A stretch of 64,000 nt of DNA, taken from positions 84,235 through 148,234 of the forward strand of contig CAZMLE010000001.1 of the NCBI GenBank assembly GCA_964567045.1, read 5' to 3'. Below are positions 59,802 to 64,000 of the stretch, one piece after another. A program made the translations under genes and the position numbers. Within the stretch, counting starts at the first letter, position 1, and every line of letters begins with the position of its first letter. Source of the stretch: JAFNGF01 sp964567045 (GTDB lineage: Bacteria > Planctomycetota > Phycisphaerae > Sedimentisphaerales > Anaerobacaceae). The notes beneath the pieces were generated by a model. That model did no database searches, was not told the origin of the DNA, and saw nothing but the letters and a program-made list of their open reading frames with translations.

Positions 59802-61273
59802 AAGTCGTGAATCAACTGGAGGAAAAAAATGTGGTTATCTCCCCGGCCATGCTCGGTGTTTTCATATCGGTAGGCTGTTTTCAATTGCCAGGTCCTGTTG
59901 GCAAATAGCGTCAGATCCAATCCGAGCCGATCGGTGGTGGGGCGTGGTTTTGACGAGAGGTTTGTGACTTCTCGGTCAAATTCAACACCCAAAATCACAT
60001 CTTCCGTCAGGTAGTGTGTCAGTCTGATCAGAATATCGCGAGCATCTGTACCCATGTGGTGGCCGATTATTCTGTCTTTGTAAGTATAACCTGGCTGGTA
60101 GACACTGTGCGTATAGAACACGTTCGGTTCACCAGAGACGCGATTGTCTGCGTATTCTATGCGCAGGTCTGTTCTGCCCGTCCGCAGGACGTCATTGAGC
60201 TGCATTCCTAATAGTTCTCCCCATTTATGGGGTAGCCAGCCCGCCTCGTCCTCGCCGGCGAAGTCTCCATAAAGCTTGATAGACTTCACCGGCATTTTGT
60301 CGCCAAGCGGAATAACAGCAGATACATCGAATCCAGCTAACTGGTTGTTCTCTGCCTGTTCTGGCCCGGGCCGCCACGTTTTGAGGTAATCTCCCAGACC
60401 CACATGTATTCCTGAGCCGCCGAACATTATGGCTCTTGACAGCCCCACTTCGAAGGCTGGATGGGGTTTAAAGTTGAGCCGTAGGCCGGTCAATTTTGGC
60501 CGAGCGATTGTTCTGTCTTCTTCCAGCTCGGTTAAAAACCAGACTGCTTTGAACGGCCCAAACCGGCGGAATATCCAGGGTAGTTGTATGGGACTGGGGG
60601 TGGATATCTTGACCATTTTGAAGGGCTCGGCGTTGTTGCTCATGAGTATTGAGCCCTCGTAGCCCGGACCCCACCAGAGCGAGTCTTTGCCCAGCTCAAC
60701 TTCGAGATTGCTAAAAGCCAATTTGCCATAACATTCAATCAGCTCAATGTCGCCGTCGGAGTCTGAAGATGAGTCAGCATATTCCGGATGGAAGTAAAAA
60801 GCCGCCACATCATAAAACATCATCCGAGAGGCAAAACCGGCTCTGTAATTCGAATGTTTGCGGAATACATCCCCGCGCTGATTCTCAAGGTCGGGCACAT
60901 TTTCGGCCAATACGTATTTGATGTAAGGGTCTTCAATCGGCTTGATGAAGCCCTGGACGAGTTCTCCCTCCAATTCGCCTAAGGCGATCAGCTCAGCTTT
61001 GAATTCCTCTTTAAGTCTGTCGAGGATAGCTAAGATTATTTCATTTTGCTTGTTTAGCTGTTTAGCATTTTCGGCTGCTTCGGCAATATGCCTGGCCATT
61101 TCAAAGCGCGAGACGGGCTTGGTGGTCATCATAGCACTGTCGATAAGCCCGAAACCTGCGAGCTTATCCACGGCGTCGTAGCTCCAGTGGCCGAGCGGGA
61201 CGTTGGTCGATACGAACGCTGAGCATAATAAGGCCAGGCTTAAAAGTGATATGGAGCCAAAAGTTCTTCGCAT
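59798..61273 (-). CDS. Wzi-like capsule-assembly outer-membrane barrel with N-terminal SLH domain
   Basis: 491 residues. Signal peptide (SISLLSLALLCSAF), then an SLH-like segment PLGHWSYDAVDKLAGFGLID, TTKPVSRFEMARHIAEA, which usually binds peptidoglycan-linked polymer. A coiled stretch follows, then a long beta-barrel with KLAFSNLEVELGKDSLWWGP and YEGSILMSNNAEPFKMVKIS, the core of the Wzi/capsule-assembly family, and a C-terminal Phe (LQLIHDF) as barrel signal. Wzi attaches capsular polysaccharide at the cell surface. The gene is divergent from the SLBB export gene at 61747, marking an exopolysaccharide locus. SLH plus barrel recalls OmpM-type tethers between outer membrane and wall. Confidence 0.88.
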   Translation of the reverse strand: MRRTFGSISLLSLALLCSAFVSTNVPLGHWSYDAVDKLAGFGLIDSAMMTTKPVSRFEMARHIAEAAENAKQLNKQNEIILAILDRLKEEFKAELIALGELEGELVQGFIKPIEDPYIKYVLAENVPDLENQRGDVFRKHSNYRAGFASRMMFYDVAAFYFHPEYADSSSDSDGDIELIECYGKLAFSNLEVELGKDSLWWGPGYEGSILMSNNAEPFKMVKISTPSPIQLPWIFRRFGPFKAVWFLTELEEDRTIARPKLTGLRLNFKPHPAFEVGLSRAIMFGGSGIHVGLGDYLKTWRPGPEQAENNQLAGFDVSAVIPLGDKMPVKSIKLYGDFAGEDEAGWLPHKWGELLGMQLNDVLRTGRTDLRIEYADNRVSGEPNVFYTHSVYQPGYTYKDRIIGHHMGTDARDILIRLTHYLTEDVILGVEFDREVTNLSSKPRPTTDRLGLDLTLFANRTWQLKTAYRYENTEHGRGDNHIFFLQLIHDF

Positions 61274-61746
61274 AGGCCCCCCATTTTATAGAGGGTGCAA
61301 AACACCCGCAACGAAATAAGATCGCGCCTCAGAGTGATTTGCACCAAGGCATCAGCCCTGCAGACGTCAAGGCGGATGCATCTTATCTGTGTTGTTCACT
61401 ATTATTATAGGTCCGTCCTATAAAAGGGAAAGTTTTTTCATTTGTTTGCTGAAAGTTATTCGAACGCATCAAGTTGTTTTCACCTTGAAGACAGTTTTCA
61501 AGCGGGATCGTGGTTTTGATGTAGTGTATGTGCAGCGCAGCAAAAATTTTGTCTGAAAAAGTTCAAAAATATGTTGACGGTGAGCTCAGATCAATTAACA
61601 TACTCTCAACGCGAGAAAAAAATGGATTTGGGCGGGGGGAAAATCCAATTCGAGTTATTGGATTGCCCATATCCCGATGAGTGTTCATCCTGATTGAGCC
61701 GCGTCGCAAATCTCGCAGCTTTGTTTGAGTCACAAAGGACTGTGAT
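61274..61746. other. Divergent regulatory region of the exopolysaccharide locus
   Basis: About 470 bases between the Wzi-like and SLBB genes. TTGACG (61574-61579) followed after 16 nt by TAACAT could be a weak promoter for the SLBB gene, with a leader of about 140 nt containing a GC-rich hairpin-prone stretch (GGATTTGGGCGGGGGGAAAATCC, two runs). No gene is visible. Confidence 0.4.
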
Positions 61747-64000
61747 ATGAAGCCGATCACATCTGTCAGCAGAAGATGGCTGAGAGGTTCGGATGTTTTA
61801 ACGTCGAGCCCATCGTGCCAAAAGGGTAGGTTCACGCCTGAGGTGCGCAACTTCCGCGTCGGCGGTTGTCCTGTGGGTGCTATCCTGACGATTTTGATGA
61901 TGCTGGCTTCGGCAGGGTGGTCGTCCCAGGCGGGTCAGGACCTTGATTCGGCAGTAGTGCAGACAAATCCGGCAGGCGTTGTTCCTACGCAAGGGGAATA
62001 TGCGATCAGATTAGCCGTTAGGTTGGGCCTCGGTGAGCACATGACCCAACAGCAGGCTGCTTCTGCTCTGACCGAACTGGGGATTGAACCGGAAGGTGGA
62101 TGGCGGCAGAATCAACAGGTGGACAACAAATTTCTTGCCGATATTGGCAATTCTGTGAAAGAAGCTGCTAAGAGGGGCACGATTTCCACGCGGCAGGCTG
62201 CTGAGATTACACGTCAGGGGAGGCCAGAGCAAATGGCTCAGTGGTCTGCGCAGCAGTTGGAGCAGCCACGGGTTGATGTCACTCAGCCTACGGGCTCTCC
62301 TGCAGAAACGCAGCAGGGTCTTTCTATTATTGAGCGACTGCTATCAGGCGAGATTGCCGGCGATGTGTCCAAGACATTGACGCAGTTTGGATATGATGTC
62401 TTTCGAGCGCCCGTATCAACATTTGCGCCAGTGACCAATGTGCCGGTTGGGCCGGACTATGTGGTCGGACCCGGCGACAGCTTTACCGTGACCCTGTGGG
62501 GCAGAATCAACGCCCAATACAATGTGGCCGTGGACCGAAACGGCCAAATTACCGTGCCCGAACTGGGCGTGCTGAAGGTCTGGGGGATGACATTTGACCG
62601 GCTGCAGGACTATCTGGAGCACGAGTTCACCCGCAAGTATACCGATTTCAAGATGGCAGTGACCATGGATAGACTGCGCACCATCAGGGTCTACGTGGTC
62701 GGAGAGGCCCAAACGCCCAGCAGCTATTCACTCAGTTCGTTGTCTACGGTTATAAATGCCCTGTTTGCAGCCGGAGGACCATCGAAAAACGGCACCATGC
62801 GAAATGTTCGCCTGCTAAGAAACAGCGCTGCTGCAGTAACCATTGATCTTTACGATTTTCTTTTAGGTGGTGACAAGAGCAAGGACGTTCGTCTGCAGGA
62901 CGGGGACACCATTTTTGTCCCTTTGATTGGCCCGGTAGCAGGTGTGGCAGGGAACGTCAAAAGGCCGGCTATTTACGAGATGTCCAAGCCGATGAGCTTA
63001 GCGGAAGTACTTCAACTGGCAGGTGGAATAACCTATGCCGGCTGGCTGCAGAGGGTGCAGGTAGAAAGAGTGGATAAGCATGAAAAACGCATCGTAGCTG
63101 ACTTTGATATCTCCGAAAAAGCTGATCTTGGCGGAGGAAAGCAGCCATCGGATATTCTCGTTCAGGATGGTGACGTAGTCAAAGTTTTTGCTGTCTCGCC
63201 GCTGGAGCAGAATGTAGTCTATCTTGAAGGGCACGTAGTCAGGCCGGGCAAATATGAACTAAAGCCCGGTATGCGCCTCAGAGATATTCTCGGTTCCTAC
63301 GAATCGCTTCAGCCGCAGCCTAATCTGGAGTATGGCGAGGTAGAAAGGCTTGTTGAGCCGGACTTTCATCCTATAGTTATTCCGTTCCAGCCAGGAAGGG
63401 TCCTGGAAGGAAATGAGTCTGAGAACATCGAATTGGCCCGCTTTGATACGATTCGTGTTTTTCGCTGGGATGAGAGACTCAGCAGGCAGGTTTCTGTCTC
63501 CGGGCTGGTTTATCGGCCTGGGCAGTATCGGCTCATTCCGGATATGAGGGTAAGCGATCTGATAGATGCAGCGGGCGGACTCGCAAAAAATGCCTATCTA
63601 CAGACTGCAGAGGTCACCCGCCGGCACATAAGCCAGGCTGGAATGAAGACCGAAAAGGTCGATATTGACCTGGCAAAGGCTCTGGCCGGCGATCCTGGGC
63701 ACAATATCCGCTTGCAGGATTACGACCACTTGGTGGTAAGGCCGATACCGGAGCTGGAGTTTGACCGGACGGCTACTATATCCGGAGAAGTGAAATTTCC
63801 CGGCGTTTATCCGCTGCGAAGGGGCGAGACGTTAAGCTCACTTATAGAAAGGGCAGGTGGATATACCGACCGGGCATACTTGAAAGGTGCGGTGTTTGCC
63901 AGGGACAGTGCAAAAACCATCCAGCAGCGAAGGATGGATGAGCTAATCCGACAGGTAGAAGAAACCGTATTAGTCGACACGGACCGAGCGCTGGGAGGTG
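61747..64000 (+). CDS. Polysaccharide export protein with SLBB domains (Wza-like), 3' end cut by window
   Basis: The frame is open from the ATG at 61747 to the window edge (more than 750 residues). A hydrophobic segment (GAILTILMMLASAGWSSQ) near residue 45 suggests export. After a glutamine-rich region comes the polysaccharide-export domain: GPDYVVGPGDSFTVTLWG, QYNVAVDRNGQITVPELGVL, FTRKYTDFKMAVTMDRLRT. Then at least four SLBB repeats (VYVVGEAQTPSSYSLSS, GVAGNVKRPAIYEMSKPMSL, VYLEGHVVRPGKYELKPGM, VSVSGLVYRPGQYRLIPDM, ATISGEVKFPGVYPLRRGE). These form a periplasm-spanning conduit for capsule or exopolysaccharide. Its length, well beyond E. coli Wza (about 380), fits large planctomycete versions. 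Divergent from the Wzi-like gene. Confidence 0.92.
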   Translation, partial: MKPITSVSRRWLRGSDVLTSSPSCQKGRFTPEVRNFRVGGCPVGAILTILMMLASAGWSSQAGQDLDSAVVQTNPAGVVPTQGEYAIRLAVRLGLGEHMTQQQAASALTELGIEPEGGWRQNQQVDNKFLADIGNSVKEAAKRGTISTRQAAEITRQGRPEQMAQWSAQQLEQPRVDVTQPTGSPAETQQGLSIIERLLSGEIAGDVSKTLTQFGYDVFRAPVSTFAPVTNVPVGPDYVVGPGDSFTVTLWGRINAQYNVAVDRNGQITVPELGVLKVWGMTFDRLQDYLEHEFTRKYTDFKMAVTMDRLRTIRVYVVGEAQTPSSYSLSSLSTVINALFAAGGPSKNGTMRNVRLLRNSAAAVTIDLYDFLLGGDKSKDVRLQDGDTIFVPLIGPVAGVAGNVKRPAIYEMSKPMSLAEVLQLAGGITYAGWLQRVQVERVDKHEKRIVADFDISEKADLGGGKQPSDILVQDGDVVKVFAVSPLEQNVVYLEGHVVRPGKYELKPGMRLRDILGSYESLQPQPNLEYGEVERLVEPDFHPIVIPFQPGRVLEGNESENIELARFDTIRVFRWDERLSRQVSVSGLVYRPGQYRLIPDMRVSDLIDAAGGLAKNAYLQTAEVTRRHISQAGMKTEKVDIDLAKALAGDPGHNIRLQDYDHLVVRPIPELEFDRTATISGEVKFPGVYPLRRGETLSSLIERAGGYTDRAYLKGAVFARDSAKTIQQRRMDELIRQVEETVLVDTDRALGG

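Noticed and set aside
1..64000. tRNA and rRNA genes
   Set aside because: Spacers were read for cloverleaf and T-arm patterns and none was convincing; GGTTCAACGATTC at 42162 looks like a T-loop but lacks a pairing stem. A tRNA search tool would settle this.

Overview
The window looks like chromosomal DNA of an uncultured-type planctomycete, most likely class Phycisphaerae. The signs are: several pseudopilins with the FTLIELLVV leader; secreted proteins with dockerin-like calcium-binding repeats; Tat-signal sulfatase, sugar-isomerase-like and Gfo/Idh/MocA proteins; an ECF sigma factor overlapping a large Ser/Thr kinase; and intergenic spaces packed with short dispersed repeats. No rRNA, tRNA or CRISPR was recognised. 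Family names are read from motifs by eye, without database searches.

Layout. 1-10 kb: end of a type II secretion GspF gene, a secreted Kelch/dockerin/LamG protein, the sigma factor-kinase pair, hisF, a tiny cysteine-rich protein, a membrane protein with a possible NTF2-like domain, a pseudopilin and surE. 10-15 kb: NAD(P)H-hydrate epimerase, a membrane-anchored coiled-coil protein with a possible BRCT-like end, a HAD hydrolase and a UbiA-family prenyltransferase. 14.8-16.4 kb: a graveyard of transposase relics and repeats. 16.4-18.7 kb: the most unusual gene, a ParA/Soj-type ATPase continuing through one membrane helix into tandem cadherin/Ig-like domains, with three perfect hairpins upstream. 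19-28.7 kb: a Tat-exported carbohydrate cluster (two sugar-isomerase-like proteins, a sulfatase, a 5'-truncated glycoside hydrolase-like gene, a TIM-barrel-like protein), interrupted by an intact IS66-type element with an 8-bp target duplication. 28.7-42 kb: a STAS protein, a lipoprotein, an AsmA-like giant, alpha-glucan phosphorylase facing a GH57/DUF3536 enzyme, a histidine kinase and an outer-membrane beta-barrel. 42-46.5 kb: a candidate riboswitch-like RNA, then a 1172-residue secreted PA14/dockerin protein. 46.5-56 kb: an oxidoreductase, signal peptidase I, three pseudopilins, an M28 peptidase and two facing HtrA-type genes, one of which has lost its catalytic serine. 56-64 kb: a transposase relic, an erythromycin-esterase-like protein, DUF2284 and DUF1573 proteins, and a divergent SLH/Wzi-like barrel and SLBB export protein marking an exopolysaccharide locus.

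The genes suggest a Gram-negative heterotroph that degrades complex, partly sulfated polysaccharide with exported proteins, stores alpha-glucan, and makes a capsule or exopolysaccharide. A second theme is repeat invasion: a short palindrome (core CCGCCAGACGTATGGCGG) lies between genes and also in frame inside at least four coding sequences, once carrying a second repeat nested at its centre. That element, the ParA-cadherin fusion, the structured RNA near 42.1 kb and the dead/live HtrA pair are the observations most worth following.
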